Positions 7,799-15,809 are shown, numbered from the stretch's first letter. The stretch is DNA of 64,000 nt from Eikenella sp963515595 (GCA_963515595.1 CAUPYH010000001.1:1-64000), one strand, 5' to 3'. Program-made: numbers and translations. The notes: generated by a model not told the origin, from the letters alone.

Positions 7799-8356
7799 AT
7801 GACCGCAAATACACAACTGACCACACTATCCAACAAACTTGCCGCACAGTTCGATTTAGGCAGCGGCGAAGGCTTGCTCGACACACTCAAGCGCACCGCC
7901 TTCAAAGGCAACGTATCAGACGACCAAATGGCCGCGCTGCTGATTGTGGCCAACCATATTCGGATTTCTGAAGCAGGGTGTTGGGAATGGACTGGGGCAA
8001 AAACTAGAGGCTATGGACAACTTACCTATCGAGGGGTTCATCAAACAGCACACCGTTTTTCTTTCCAGCATTTCGTTGAGCCAATCCGTGAGGGGATGTG
8101 GGTGCTTCATCATTGCGATAACCGCTCCTGCGTAAACCCGGCTCATCTCTATCAAGGAACAGCAATAGACAACAGGGCAGATATGCTGCGCCGTAAGCGG
8201 TGGGTGCATCCGTGGTCTAGACGTACTCATTGTATGAAAGGGCATGAATATGCGGTAGTTGGATACCGGATTGATAAGAATGATGGTAGTCGAGTGTGTC
8301 GAGAATGCCAGCGTAATTACAAACGTGACCAGAGAGCAGCAAAACAAAGGAACTAA
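7799..8356 (+). CDS. HNH homing-type endonuclease fused to a duplicated Bet N terminus
   Basis: 185 residues. Residues 1-51 copy the start of Bet: DTLKRTAFKGNVSDDQMAAL aligns with QILKSTAFKGQVSDAQMAAL in the next gene. From residue 58 the protein is a typical phage HNH endonuclease: CWEWTGAKTRGYGQLTYRG, then AHRFSFQ and the catalytic HHCDNRSCVNPAHLYQGT with ADMLRRKR. It ends with a metal-binding-like CMKGHEY...CRECQRN. Such enzymes cut a host gene lacking the insert and spread by repair. It looks as if the endonuclease gene entered bet after about codon 50 and supplied a new 5' end for bet downstream. Confidence 0.8.
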   Translation: MTANTQLTTLSNKLAAQFDLGSGEGLLDTLKRTAFKGNVSDDQMAALLIVANHIRISEAGCWEWTGAKTRGYGQLTYRGVHQTAHRFSFQHFVEPIREGMWVLHHCDNRSCVNPAHLYQGTAIDNRADMLRRKRWVHPWSRRTHCMKGHEYAVVGYRIDKNDGSRVCRECQRNYKRDQRAAKQRN

Positions 8357-8358
8357 AA

Positions 8359-9114
8359 ATGAGCGATTTAATTGTTACACAAGCCGTGAAACTTGGAGAG
8401 GCTTTTGGTATGGAGGCTAAAGGCCAAGAGCTAATCCAGATTCTCAAATCAACAGCATTTAAAGGACAGGTAAGTGATGCGCAGATGGCTGCGCTTTTGG
8501 TTATTGCCAATCAATATCGCTTAAATCCATTTACGAACGAGATTTACGCTTTCCCCAGTCAAGGCGGCATCGTTCCCGTAGTCGGCGTAGATGGATGGGC
8601 GCGAATCATCAACGGCAATGCCCAATTTGACGGCATGGACTTTGAACAGGACGGCGATAGCTGCACCTGCCGCATCTACCGCAAAGACCGCGCCCATCCC
8701 GTAAGCGTTACCGAATACATGGACGAATGCAAACGCAACACCGCCCCGTGGAAATCCCACCCGCGCCGGATGCTGCGCCACAAAGCCATGATACAGGCCG
8801 CCCGCTTGGCATTTGGCTTCGCCGGTATTTATGACGAGGACGAAGCCGAACGCATCAAAGATGCCAAAGACCACGCCCCCACCAATGCCGCCAGCCCGTT
8901 TGCTGGGGAGCGCGACAATCCCGACCGTGCCGACCTGCTGCAAACCGCAGAAACCGTGGCTATCCGTGGCTTGGACGAATACAAAGGTTGGTGGCTTAGC
9001 ATCAGTGCGGAAGAGCGCAAAATCATCGGCATGGACGAACATGAGCGGTTGAAAGCCATCGCCATGGAAACCATCCAAGCCGAACCGGCAACTGTAGAGG
9101 AAGCGCAATCATGA
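8359..9114 (+). CDS. bet: Phage recombination protein Bet (RecT family), with a replaced 5' end
   Basis: 251 residues; a single-strand annealing protein that pairs DNA at exonuclease-resected ends. Core motifs are present: LVIANQYRLNPFTNEIYAFP, GGIVPVVGVDGWARIINGN, and WKSHPRRMLRHKAMIQAARL near 130-150. The first roughly 60 codons are AT-rich and differ in codon use from the GC-rich remainder, changing near 8545. That fits the 5' part having arrived with the upstream endonuclease. It follows the endonuclease gene by 2 bp and overlaps the exonuclease start (ATGA). Confidence 0.85.
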   Translation: MSDLIVTQAVKLGEAFGMEAKGQELIQILKSTAFKGQVSDAQMAALLVIANQYRLNPFTNEIYAFPSQGGIVPVVGVDGWARIINGNAQFDGMDFEQDGDSCTCRIYRKDRAHPVSVTEYMDECKRNTAPWKSHPRRMLRHKAMIQAARLAFGFAGIYDEDEAERIKDAKDHAPTNAASPFAGERDNPDRADLLQTAETVAIRGLDEYKGWWLSISAEERKIIGMDEHERLKAIAMETIQAEPATVEEAQS

Positions 9115-9275
9115 GCGAACAGCGCACCCCTGAATGGTTCGCCGAACGCCTAGGCAAGATTACCGCCAGCCGTATAGCTGACGTAGTGGGTAAAACCAAA
9201 TCCGGCAGCTACGGCGCCAGGCCTTTTCCGTGGCCGGCTTGCGCGGCAGTTTGGACGACGAGCGCGGCAATTTAA
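9111..9275 (+). pseudogene. Truncated YqaJ/lambda-type exonuclease
   Basis: MSEQRTPEWFAERLGKITAS begins at 9111 and is the N terminus of YqaJ-type phage exonucleases, the partner of Bet. Homology stops after GSYGARP, near 9213, because the sequence runs into a methyltransferase gene; the frame ends at 9275 after 54 residues instead of roughly 200. The catalytic core is missing, so Bet has no exonuclease partner here. Confidence 0.8.
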
Positions 9276-9592
9276 CCTTAGTCTTGATTAGGATTTTAGA
9301 TGCAATTGACTTTATTCGCGCCCGAAACGGGCAGCCGCCCTGCATCCTCGTCTGGGAAAACGTGCCGGGCGTGCTCAACACCAAAGACAACGCCTTCGGC
9401 TGTTTTTTGGGCGGGCTGGCCGGAGAAAGCCTACCGCTTGAGCCGGCAGGGCAGAAATGGACGAACGCGGGTGCTGTGTTTGGCCCCGCCCGCGAAATCG
9501 CCTGGCGCATCCTTGATGCCCAATATTTCAGAGTAATGAAAGATGGCGTGTTTGTGAAAGAGGAAGATGCCACCGCAAACCCCGCCGCGTAA
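9214..9592 (+). pseudogene. C5 cytosine methyltransferase fragment fused behind the exonuclease
   Basis: The frame reads QAFSVAGLRGSLDDERGNLT, then CILVWENVPGVLNTKDNAFG. These are the motif around the catalytic PCQ loop and the ENV motif of C5 DNA methyltransferases. The junction with the exonuclease falls immediately before the Q, so the catalytic Cys is lost along with the N-terminal AdoMet-binding motifs. The reading ends at 9592 without a target-recognition domain, so this is an inactive internal fragment left by a deletion. Confidence 0.75.
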
Positions 9593-9618
9593 TGCGGCTT
9601 TAATTTTGGAGACTAAAA

Positions 9619-10185
9619 ATGAACAGGCTGAAGAAACGTACTGAAAATGGACGCCTGACTAGAGAGGCGGTGGAAATCATTATTGAGATGCTGGAGGAAG
9701 GGGTGGTTCAAGGGAAATTGCGCCAGGCAGGTTGGTGTGAGCTTGACCCGGAATTTTACTGGGATGACTTAGCTTGCCGCAGCCCTTACCAGATTGTGGG
9801 CGTATGGTACACCGAGACTTTGACCTATTACTCATCCGGCGCAGACCGTAGAGATATTATTGGTTTTACAAAGAAAGCCGACCGTAAAGAGTTTAAACGT
9901 CGGTGGAATGAACGCTACCCGAAGGAAATGGAGCCTGAAACCAAAGTTGAAATCCCTAGTGAATCTAAAACTAAACTTACTTATCCGCTGTTCGCCAAGT
10001 CCAAAAATAGTGGAGCCATTATTTTGTTTACCTCCCAAAATGCCGGGGTCTGTGTAGTTAAAGGAGACAATAACAACCGCTACGGTGGATGGGATGATAC
10101 ATGGTGGATGGCTACCGATACTGACCACTGGCAACACCTCACGTTCGCCGAAGCTGAAGCTGAAATTTTTGGAGAGAAAAAATGA
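9619..10185 (+). CDS. Hypothetical phage protein
   Basis: 188 residues with GGAG 10 bp before the start. The N-terminal part (LTREAVEIIIEMLEEGVVQG) is helical. The C-terminal half contains aromatic-rich motifs, GGWDDTWWMATDTDHWQHL, ending FAEAEAEIFGEKK. It overlaps the next gene by 4 bp (ATGA). I do not recognise the family. It belongs to the early rightward cluster of prophage 1. Confidence 0.5.
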   Translation: MNRLKKRTENGRLTREAVEIIIEMLEEGVVQGKLRQAGWCELDPEFYWDDLACRSPYQIVGVWYTETLTYYSSGADRRDIIGFTKKADRKEFKRRWNERYPKEMEPETKVEIPSESKTKLTYPLFAKSKNSGAIILFTSQNAGVCVVKGDNNNRYGGWDDTWWMATDTDHWQHLTFAEAEAEIFGEKK

Positions 10186-10523
10186 CAGCACACAAACACG
10201 CAGCATTGATGCTGCAATACGCACAGGATGCCGCCGAAACGGATACGCCGTGGGAGCGGTGGGAGTGGCGTGACATTAATACTAATCAATTTATCACCTG
10301 TAACCAACACCCTAGTTGGAGTTTAAATGGTGGATTTCGTCGCAAGCCTCAAGTAATCCGTGTAGGGCGGCATGAGTTTCCGAAGCCGATTAGTGAAGCG
10401 CTTGAAATTGGGATGAAATACTGGTTCATTACATTTAGTGAGGATCTTGGGGAATTTGCCCCATTCCGCGTACCTTGGGATGGTGACAAAGTAGATAAAG
10501 CTTATTTAGACGGTCGAGTTATC
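10182..10523 (+). pseudogene. 5' part of a small prophage-1 gene split by the Mu-like insertion
   Basis: The first 114 codons (MTAHKHAALMLQYAQDAAET to YLDGRVI) belong to prophage 1. At 10524 the Mu-like prophage begins, so the present frame runs on into phage end sequence and stops at 10550. Joining 10523 to 50981 (one TATC kept) restores the frame and adds HLTESAAQAHADVLNAICRG and a stop, giving 137 residues. The intact protein has W-rich motifs (WERWEWRDINTNQF) seen in small early phage proteins of unknown role. Confidence 0.75.
10520..10523. repeat. TATC, left junction copy of the target-site duplication
   Basis: TATC directly precedes the phage terminus TGTAAGG at 10524, and the same four bases follow the other terminus at 50976. 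Mu transposition duplicates 5 bp; only four match here (TTATC against TATCC), so one end has changed or this phage duplicates 4 bp. Removing one TATC restores an ORF. Confidence 0.65.
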
Positions 10524-10610
10524 TGTAAGGCGGCGGCAGCTTTTGCCTGAATTGGCAGTAGCTTTTGCACCGCCGAAGCGTAGGAAATTGTATCAGCTTT
10601 TGCACAAATT
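10524..10610. promoter_or_regulatory. Right-end MuA binding sites (R1-R3-like)
   Basis: GCTTTTGC occurs at 10539-10546, 10561-10568 and 10596-10603, spaced 22 and 35 bp. In phage Mu the R1-R2 and R2-R3 spacings are very similar. Matching TTTTGCA cores occur in inverted orientation at the other end of the element. These should be where the MuA-type transposase assembles; the assignment follows from repetition, spacing and position. Confidence 0.7.
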
Positions 10611-10611
10611 T

Positions 10612-10642
10612 ATCCCCGTTTAATGGTCTGTTAAACGGGGAT
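10612..10642 (-). terminator. Hairpin at the end of the phage late operon
   Basis: ATCCCCGTTTAA and TTAAACGGGGAT pair perfectly around TGGTCTG. It lies between the last phage gene (dam, stop at 10679) and the phage end, in the right place to end late transcription before it enters prophage 1. The T tract is weak. Confidence 0.6.
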
Positions 10643-10678
10643 TATCTTATACCTTTAAAAGTAGTATGCCGCTTGCCG

Positions 10679-11506
10679 TCAGAACTTATAAATCAGGTGG
10701 TCGTCGTACCGTGAGCTGTGGTTGATGGTGCTGCCCACGGTGACGGTTTGGCAGCCTGAAAAACGCTCCCAACCGGGCAGGTGCAGCTCGGCTACAAGGT
10801 CGAGATAGGCGGGCAGCTCGCTGCGCGTGCTCGAAAAGAATATGAAGGGCGGCCTTACCATTGCCATCAGGCGCAGGAACTCAACCATACCGAAGTAGGC
10901 TGCCTTGCGGTAGTTGCCCTGCTGGGTGCAGACGTAGGGCGGGTCGAGTACCAATAACGTGCGCGGGTTGCCGATATGTTGCGGTAGCAGCTCGCGGTAG
11001 GATTGGCCGACTATCTCCACGCCTTGCAGGTAGTCTTGTGCCTCGGGGTAGTCGCTGAGGCTGATGCAGTTATACATGGTTTTGCGGCATAGCTCGTCCA
11101 AATCGGCGGCGGTGTTGCCGCTGAATAGCAACCATGAAACCAAGCAGTCAAGGTCGATATAGCCGCCGAAGCTGCGGATGGCGGCCACGATGGCGGCCTT
11201 AATTGCCGGCGGTACCGATTTGCTGCGTGGAACGGGGGCCAGCAGCCCGGCAAGCAGGCGGCGCAAATGGTTGATGTCGGGAATGTGTTGCAGGCGCTCG
11301 CTGTAGCCGTCGTAGTCGTTATAAATAACGCGGGCGGCCGGTTTGCATTGTTTGGCGGTATGCGATAAGAGGCCGGAACCGCCGAAGGCGTCTAAGATTG
11401 TCCAATCCTCCCCGTCGCCGGGGATATGCTCATTTAATACCTGTTTAAACAGCTTTAAAAAGTTACGTTTTTGGCCGGTGAACGGTAGTGGGGCTTTGCG
11501 GTACAT
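10679..11506 (-). CDS. Phage adenine-N6 DNA methyltransferase (D12 class)
   Basis: The start MYRKAPLPFTGQKRNFLK at 11506 is chosen because PFTGQK is the AdoMet-binding motif I near the N terminus of Dam-type enzymes. AFGGSGLLSHTAK is the FxGSG element, and LLVLDPPYV is the catalytic DPPY motif near residue 185. Length is 275. It probably methylates phage DNA to resist host restriction. It stands where Mu has mom, and its start lies inside com, as in Mu, suggesting Com-controlled translation. Target specificity cannot be read from the sequence. Confidence 0.88.
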   Translation of the reverse strand: MYRKAPLPFTGQKRNFLKLFKQVLNEHIPGDGEDWTILDAFGGSGLLSHTAKQCKPAARVIYNDYDGYSERLQHIPDINHLRRLLAGLLAPVPRSKSVPPAIKAAIVAAIRSFGGYIDLDCLVSWLLFSGNTAADLDELCRKTMYNCISLSDYPEAQDYLQGVEIVGQSYRELLPQHIGNPRTLLVLDPPYVCTQQGNYRKAAYFGMVEFLRLMAMVRPPFIFFSSTRSELPAYLDLVAELHLPGWERFSGCQTVTVGSTINHSSRYDDHLIYKF

Positions 11507-11666
11507 AAGTGCCTTTCTGCGTGGTGTTCGCAGTTTCGGCACTCTGGGTGCTCTGGGTTGTTAAAGAACTGAATTGGTTTACTGTTTTGCAGCGTTGGCA
11601 CTTGATTTGCACGGTGCCGCTGCCAACGGCCAGTAATTTGCCGCAGCTTTTGCATCGGTATTGCAT
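11463..11666 (-). CDS. com: Com-like zinc-finger translational regulator
   Basis: 67 residues with two CxxC pairs, YRCKSCGKLLAVGSG and IKCQRCKTVNQFSS, the signature of Mu Com. Com binds the com-mom mRNA and opens the downstream start for translation. Here its 3' end overlaps the methyltransferase start by 44 bp, the same arrangement with a Dam-type enzyme replacing Mom. A Ser/Thr-rich tail follows the finger. Confidence 0.9.
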   Translation of the reverse strand: MQYRCKSCGKLLAVGSGTVQIKCQRCKTVNQFSSLTTQSTQSAETANTTQKGTYVPQSPTTVHRPKT

Positions 11667-11824
11667 TATTTTTCCTACATTGCGTGATACAATCCGCGCG
11701 CCCTCGAGGGTGGCGGCCTTGGGTCAATGCAGGCTGGTTCTGCTTGGCTGTCGCGGCGGGTGTTCCCCCACCTGCCGCGTCGCCGTCTCATCTTTCGTGT
11801 TCCCCGCCCGTGTGGCGGGATTTT

Positions 11825-12301
11825 TCATGTTTGCCTTTTCAGGGCGGGCACAATGGCGGCGAGGTCGTTGGGCGACCAACGCCAGCCGTCGGGCAGCCCC
11901 AATGCGGCGGCGCACCACTCGGAGCAAAACCACTTGTCGCCCCGCTGGCGGGTTTTGAATACCACGCCGACGGCGCCAAACCAGTCGTAGGGCTGGCTGA
12001 CGGTATTGCGGTATAGGCGGTCGAGCTGGCCGTGCTCATTGATGCTGTCGGGCAGCGGGATTAGATCCCACTTATCAGCGGGCAGCGGCATGGTTTTGGC
12101 GCGTACACCGCCGTCGCGTACGGAAGAAGAAATGCAGTCGTACCCGCCGCCTTCAGCCGGGCCGTAGGCAATCTCGGCGTGGCTGTATTGGCCACGGGTC
12201 AGCACACGGGTGAGCCAATCAGTACAGCGCCCGGCCAGCACGCTCCAGCCGCGGCCGCTGCGGCGGCCTTTGTAAAGGGCTAGGTAGTATCGGGGACTCA
12301 T
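11825..12301 (-). CDS. Putative papain-like (NlpC/P60-related) phage protein
   Basis: 158 residues. YSHAEIAYGP near 40 and DKWFCSEWCAAALGLPDGW near 118 give the His and Cys arrangement seen in circularly permuted papain-like hydrolases of the NlpC/P60 group. It begins TRVLTRGQYSH after a basic N terminus. The product overlaps the upstream gene by 4 bp and lies between the tail fibre genes and com. A role in host envelope penetration or lysis is possible but not shown. The 160 bp on to com contains no gene. Confidence 0.5.
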   Translation of the reverse strand: MSPRYYLALYKGRRSGRGWSVLAGRCTDWLTRVLTRGQYSHAEIAYGPAEGGGYDCISSSVRDGGVRAKTMPLPADKWDLIPLPDSINEHGQLDRLYRNTVSQPYDWFGAVGVVFKTRQRGDKWFCSEWCAAALGLPDGWRWSPNDLAAIVPALKRQT

Positions 12302-13074
12302 GATTTGGCTCCCTCTAATTCGGCGGCCGCACTTTCAAAGTTGGGTATCCAACCGCCTGAAAAATCGTATTCCAGCGGGCGCTCTGCCTTGAGCATGGCG
12401 GCTTTGTGTTTTTCGGCGTTGACAAAATCTGCCTCTTCGTCGTCGTGCATGGTCTGCATGATTTCGCGCAACAGCTCGGGCGTGAGCATTAAAAAAGTGT
12501 TGTCCATCGTTTTCCACCGGATGGGCTTTTTAAAGCCACCGGTTACTGCCTCAAGCGAGAGCGCGAGATATTGCAGACGTGTTGGGTCATCGGTCTGAAA
12601 CCATTTGCCGACCGATTTGGCAAACACCCCGTGCCGCAGGTTGTCGTATCGCTTGGCTTTGATGCGCTCCCACATCTCATCTTGCTGAGCTGCTTTCAGT
12701 TCGGCGGCGCGGGTAGCATCTAATACCCATTGCTTACCATCCCATGTGTGCTGTCCTGACGGCGGGGCAATCAGGGTTAAGCCGGCGGGCAGCTCGCCGA
12801 TTTGGGTAACGGTTTCCGGCTGGCCGTTGTCGGTGCGGTAGGCGGTTTTGCCCCGGTGGTCGGGCAGATATTGCCACTCGGTTTTTTCAGGTAGCCATCG
12901 GGCGGCAAATCTGGGGCGGGATTCCGGCGGGGAGATGTCCACGCAGCCGGCTGGCAACAGATAGCAGCCCTCGCCGCACAGCGGGTCGAGGTCGGCCTCG
13001 GTCTGGTGCAGGTAGATGCCGTCGGCGTCCAACTGGCAGACGGGTTTGGTGGGCGGGTATTGTTTTTCAGTCAT
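12298..13074 (-). CDS. Tail-fibre-associated protein with a DUF4376-like C terminus
   Basis: 258 residues. The N-terminal half has repeated short strands (YLHQTEADLDPLCGEGCYLL) typical of tail-fibre assembly or attachment proteins. The C-terminal half (WERIKAKRYDNLRHGVFAKS to EADFVNAEKHKAAML) matches DUF4376. It is directly downstream of the tail fibre, where Mu has its fibre assembly gene. It could be a chaperone or a structural tip protein. Confidence 0.6.
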   Translation of the reverse strand: MTEKQYPPTKPVCQLDADGIYLHQTEADLDPLCGEGCYLLPAGCVDISPPESRPRFAARWLPEKTEWQYLPDHRGKTAYRTDNGQPETVTQIGELPAGLTLIAPPSGQHTWDGKQWVLDATRAAELKAAQQDEMWERIKAKRYDNLRHGVFAKSVGKWFQTDDPTRLQYLALSLEAVTGGFKKPIRWKTMDNTFLMLTPELLREIMQTMHDDEEADFVNAEKHKAAMLKAERPLEYDFSGGWIPNFESAAAELEGAKS

Positions 13075-13095
13075 GATGTTTGCCTTTCAGGTAGC

Positions 13096-13833
13096 CTAAA
13101 TTTTGATGCAGGCCAAGAGCGCGATGTTGCGCGGGCGGGTTTCGGCACCGCCGGCGGCCTCGGTCTGGCCGAGTCCATCAATCGAAAATAGTGATGGCGC
13201 GCCGCCTCGGTCGCTGTCCAGCGCTTTAACTGCCACGCCCCCGTGGGTATGCGATTTAAACTCGTCGCTCTGTGACGAGCCAAGCGCACGGCCGTTATCA
13301 ATACCTCGCCCATCATCCCAGCCTCGTATAAATTCGCCGCGCAGGTCGGGCAGGTTAAACGTGGTGCGCCCGTCGCCGCTGCCGTAGGTGGTGCCGATGG
13401 CGGCAAACAGGGCGGCATAGGCGGTGCGGGAGACGGCGGCGCCGTTGGCTTTCAGGTAGCCTGCCGGGGCGCTGCTGCCGGCGTGCCAAATCACGGTGCC
13501 GCTGGGCGCACCGGCGTTGGCAATTAAATCAGCCAGCACTTTGCCCTGCTCGGCCGTGAGGGCAGCATCGGTGCCGCCGCTGGTGAGGTTGTTTATAAGC
13601 TTAACCAGGCCGGCTTCGGTGGCGGTGGCGGGGGAGGTTTTGGGGGCTACTTTTTTGATGGCTTCCAACAGTTGGCCGGAGTTAGCCTTATCTGGTTGTA
13701 TGCCAGCCGCAGTCAGCACGGCCAGCAGCTCGGATTGCACTTGGTTGAGCCACCACGCGGGCAGGATGGTGCCCAATTCGGACACGCCGTCGCCGTCGTG
13801 GAAGGTCTTATCAGGGGTTTCGATGGGGTGCAT
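13096..13833 (-). CDS. Tail fibre protein with phage collar domain
   Basis: 245 residues. The N terminus (MHPIETPDKTFHDGDGVSEL, GTILPAWWLNQVQSEL) attaches to the baseplate. Residues about 130-200 are a tail collar domain: WHAGSSAPAGYLKANGAAVS, YAALFAAIGTTYGSGDG, RTTFNLPDLRGEFIRGWD. It ends in a His-containing SHTHGGVAV segment and a short C-terminal tip. It binds the cell surface. It is short compared with Mu S, and no invertible alternative ends are visible nearby. Confidence 0.85.
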   Translation of the reverse strand: MHPIETPDKTFHDGDGVSELGTILPAWWLNQVQSELLAVLTAAGIQPDKANSGQLLEAIKKVAPKTSPATATEAGLVKLINNLTSGGTDAALTAEQGKVLADLIANAGAPSGTVIWHAGSSAPAGYLKANGAAVSRTAYAALFAAIGTTYGSGDGRTTFNLPDLRGEFIRGWDDGRGIDNGRALGSSQSDEFKSHTHGGVAVKALDSDRGGAPSLFSIDGLGQTEAAGGAETRPRNIALLACIKI

Positions 13834-13843
13834 GGTTTAGTCC

Positions 13844-14407
13844 TTATCGGTAGGTAAATCGGATGGCGGTGTGGGCGGGCTTGAGGCGGTTGAACAGGCT
13901 CTCGATTACGGCGTCGCTGTATTGGCTCAAGCGGCTGCCGGCAGTGCCGGAGCCGGCGCGGAAGCGCCACACAGTTTGTGATTGGGCGGCCACGTCCACC
14001 CACCACACCCACATGATGTCTTCGCGGGCGAGACGGTCGCCGGCGCGGTTTACGCCGGCACGGAAAGGCTGCGGCTCGCTGATGGTGATGGTGTAGCCGG
14101 CTGCAGCAGCCAGCCGGATGAAATACGGGATACTCAGGCCGCCGGTCTCATTGAGTTTGGCCAGCACGTCGGCTACGCGGCGGGCGTAGTTGTCGGGCTG
14201 CGGCGGATTGATGCCGAGCAGGCGCTCCCAGCGTGCGATGTCGCCGCCGGCAGTGGGGGCGTAGGCGGCAGCCAGCACCTGTGCCGACTGTGCCTGCACG
14301 CCGTCGAATATGGCGGCTTCCGCCTGCCGCTCGGCGGCCTGCCGGGTGGCGCGCACATCGTAGCTGACGGGCGGATAGTAGAGGGGGAGCAGGTCAGCGT
14401 AGGTCAT
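13844..14407 (-). CDS. Mu gp48-like baseplate protein (YmfQ/DUF2313)
   Basis: 187 residues matching the Mu gp48/YmfQ family that links baseplate wedge and fibres. Conserved features are DLLPLYYPPVSYD at the start, GGDIARWERLLGINPP in the middle, and LFNRLKPAHTAIRFTYR at the end. It overlaps the upstream gp47 gene by 4 bp and lies 10 bp before the fibre gene, in Mu order. Confidence 0.88.
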   Translation of the reverse strand: MTYADLLPLYYPPVSYDVRATRQAAERQAEAAIFDGVQAQSAQVLAAAYAPTAGGDIARWERLLGINPPQPDNYARRVADVLAKLNETGGLSIPYFIRLAAAAGYTITISEPQPFRAGVNRAGDRLAREDIMWVWWVDVAAQSQTVWRFRAGSGTAGSRLSQYSDAVIESLFNRLKPAHTAIRFTYR

Positions 14408-15459
14408 AACAGGGTCATCTCAAACGTGCCCAAGGCGAGCCATTGGATGTGCGGGGTGATGGTGGCGTTTTGGTTGGCGGCCGGGCTGTCGAGCACGCGG
14501 TCGCGCACGCCCGGAGTGTCGCTAATCAGTGCCTCGATATGGCTTTTATAGACGGTGTCGCCCGGCTTGATGGTTGCAAAATAAGCCGACAAAGCTCTGG
14601 CGGCGGCATCCTTAACCGCAGGCAGGGTGTAGCCGTCGGCCAGCGATACGCGCACCGATACATTGAGCGGCACGCGCTGCGGCGCCATCACCTGCACGTT
14701 TTTGGCGGTAACCGGGCGGCGCTCGTCGATATACTGCTGCACGGCACGCACCACATCGGGCGATGGCAGGCCGGAAGCAGTGAGGATGGCCACGTCCACC
14801 GTGCCCAAACCGCGCCGCAGCGGATACACAAATGCCGCCTCCACCCCCGGCACGGCCATTGCCCAGCGGTAATAGTCGTAGGCGTTGCCGCCGGCGGGCG
14901 GCTGGCGCAGGCGCGACAGCAGCCTGTCCAACAGCGCAGCATCGCTCTCGATATCGGTGCCGCCCACCATACTGGTGAGCACGGCATCTGCCTCAATGCC
15001 GGCAGGCGGGCTTTGCAGCTTGGCCGGGGTATTGTCAGGCTGATTACCGGCGGCGCCGGTGCTCAGGCAATGGCAGGCCAATACAGTCTGCCCGCTGCCG
15101 TCGGTTTGGCCGGCGGCAGAAGTCTGGTAGGCGGTGTCGCCTACTTGGGCTACCAGCCCGGCAGGCAGCACGGTATTGGGCGCGCCGCTGATGCGGATAC
15201 TGCCCGCCGCGGCGGCAGCCGCTTTGCGCCAAATGCGGTACATGGCGCAATGGCGCTCCAAATAGGCGGTGTCCGCCGTATCGGCAAACACCTGCCGCAA
15301 AATCCACTCTTGGTGTTGGTATTGTCCCTCGGCCAGTGCGGCCAAAGCAGTAGCGCGGGCGTAATTGTCGCTGCCGGGGTGGGTGTGGGCGGCAGGCTGC
15401 TGGTTGCTCAAATCGCGCAGGTAGTCGCTGCGCAGTTGCTCAAAGTTTTTGGTTTTCAT
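14404..15459 (-). CDS. Mu gp47-like baseplate J protein
   Basis: 351 residues, a wedge component of contractile-tail baseplates. The Baseplate_J pattern is visible: MKTKNFEQLRSDYLRDLSNQ, GTDIESDAALLDRLLSRLRQ, NAYDYYRWAMAVPGVEAAFV and VYPLRRGLGTVDVAILTASG. Its start overlaps the gp46 stop by 4 bp. It appears intact. Confidence 0.9.
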   Translation of the reverse strand: MKTKNFEQLRSDYLRDLSNQQPAAHTHPGSDNYARATALAALAEGQYQHQEWILRQVFADTADTAYLERHCAMYRIWRKAAAAAAGSIRISGAPNTVLPAGLVAQVGDTAYQTSAAGQTDGSGQTVLACHCLSTGAAGNQPDNTPAKLQSPPAGIEADAVLTSMVGGTDIESDAALLDRLLSRLRQPPAGGNAYDYYRWAMAVPGVEAAFVYPLRRGLGTVDVAILTASGLPSPDVVRAVQQYIDERRPVTAKNVQVMAPQRVPLNVSVRVSLADGYTLPAVKDAAARALSAYFATIKPGDTVYKSHIEALISDTPGVRDRVLDSPAANQNATITPHIQWLALGTFEMTLL

Positions 15460-15809
15460 GCCAGCCGCACCTCATGGATTAAGGATAGATTCCGGCCGCT
15501 CATGTCTTCCCCGTCAATATCCAGCCGCAGCCAGCCGCGCCGTGCCAAAGAGGCGGCCACATTGATGCGGCGGGCGCGGCTGGCATCCAAAATAGGTTGC
15601 AAGGCCTGCTCGGCATACTGCTTGGCCAGCACCGCCATGCGCGGCAGGTCTTTCATGCGGCGCAATTCGTGCAGGCGGCTGCCCAGTGCAGGTTCGGCCC
15701 AATAGCTGCCCAGCGGGGTAACCAGCCGCACATAGACTTCGTTTTCGATGCCTTGCGCGGATTGGTTGAGCAGGTAGTCGCCGGTGGTGGGGTTAAGTAA
15801 AGCGTCCAT
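15456..15809 (-). CDS. Mu gp46-like baseplate protein (GPW/gp25 type)
   Basis: From MDALLNPTTGDYLLNQSAQG at 15809 the product is 117 residues and matches Mu gp46 (YVRLVTPLGSYWAEPALGSR, LHELRRMKDLPRM). No Shine-Dalgarno sequence is seen, and there is no in-frame start between this ATG and the preceding stop region. The start codon lies within one arm of a 13-bp perfect hairpin, so initiation may depend on translation or unfolding of the upstream message. Confidence 0.85.
   Translation of the reverse strand: MDALLNPTTGDYLLNQSAQGIENEVYVRLVTPLGSYWAEPALGSRLHELRRMKDLPRMAVLAKQYAEQALQPILDASRARRINVAASLARRGWLRLDIDGEDMSGRNLSLIHEVRLA

Noticed and set aside
8521..9108. Minus-strand frame inside bet
   Set aside because: Bet is well supported on the plus strand and the reverse frame has no family features.
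13096..13833. Invertible tail-fibre segment as in Mu
   Set aside because: No invertase gene, no alternative fibre ends and no crossover repeats are visible around the fibre gene.
14443..15705. Long plus-strand frame of 420 codons opposite the baseplate genes
   Set aside because: It is a shadow of the GC-rich minus-strand gp46-gp47 genes, with His/Gly/Arg-rich composition and no motif.
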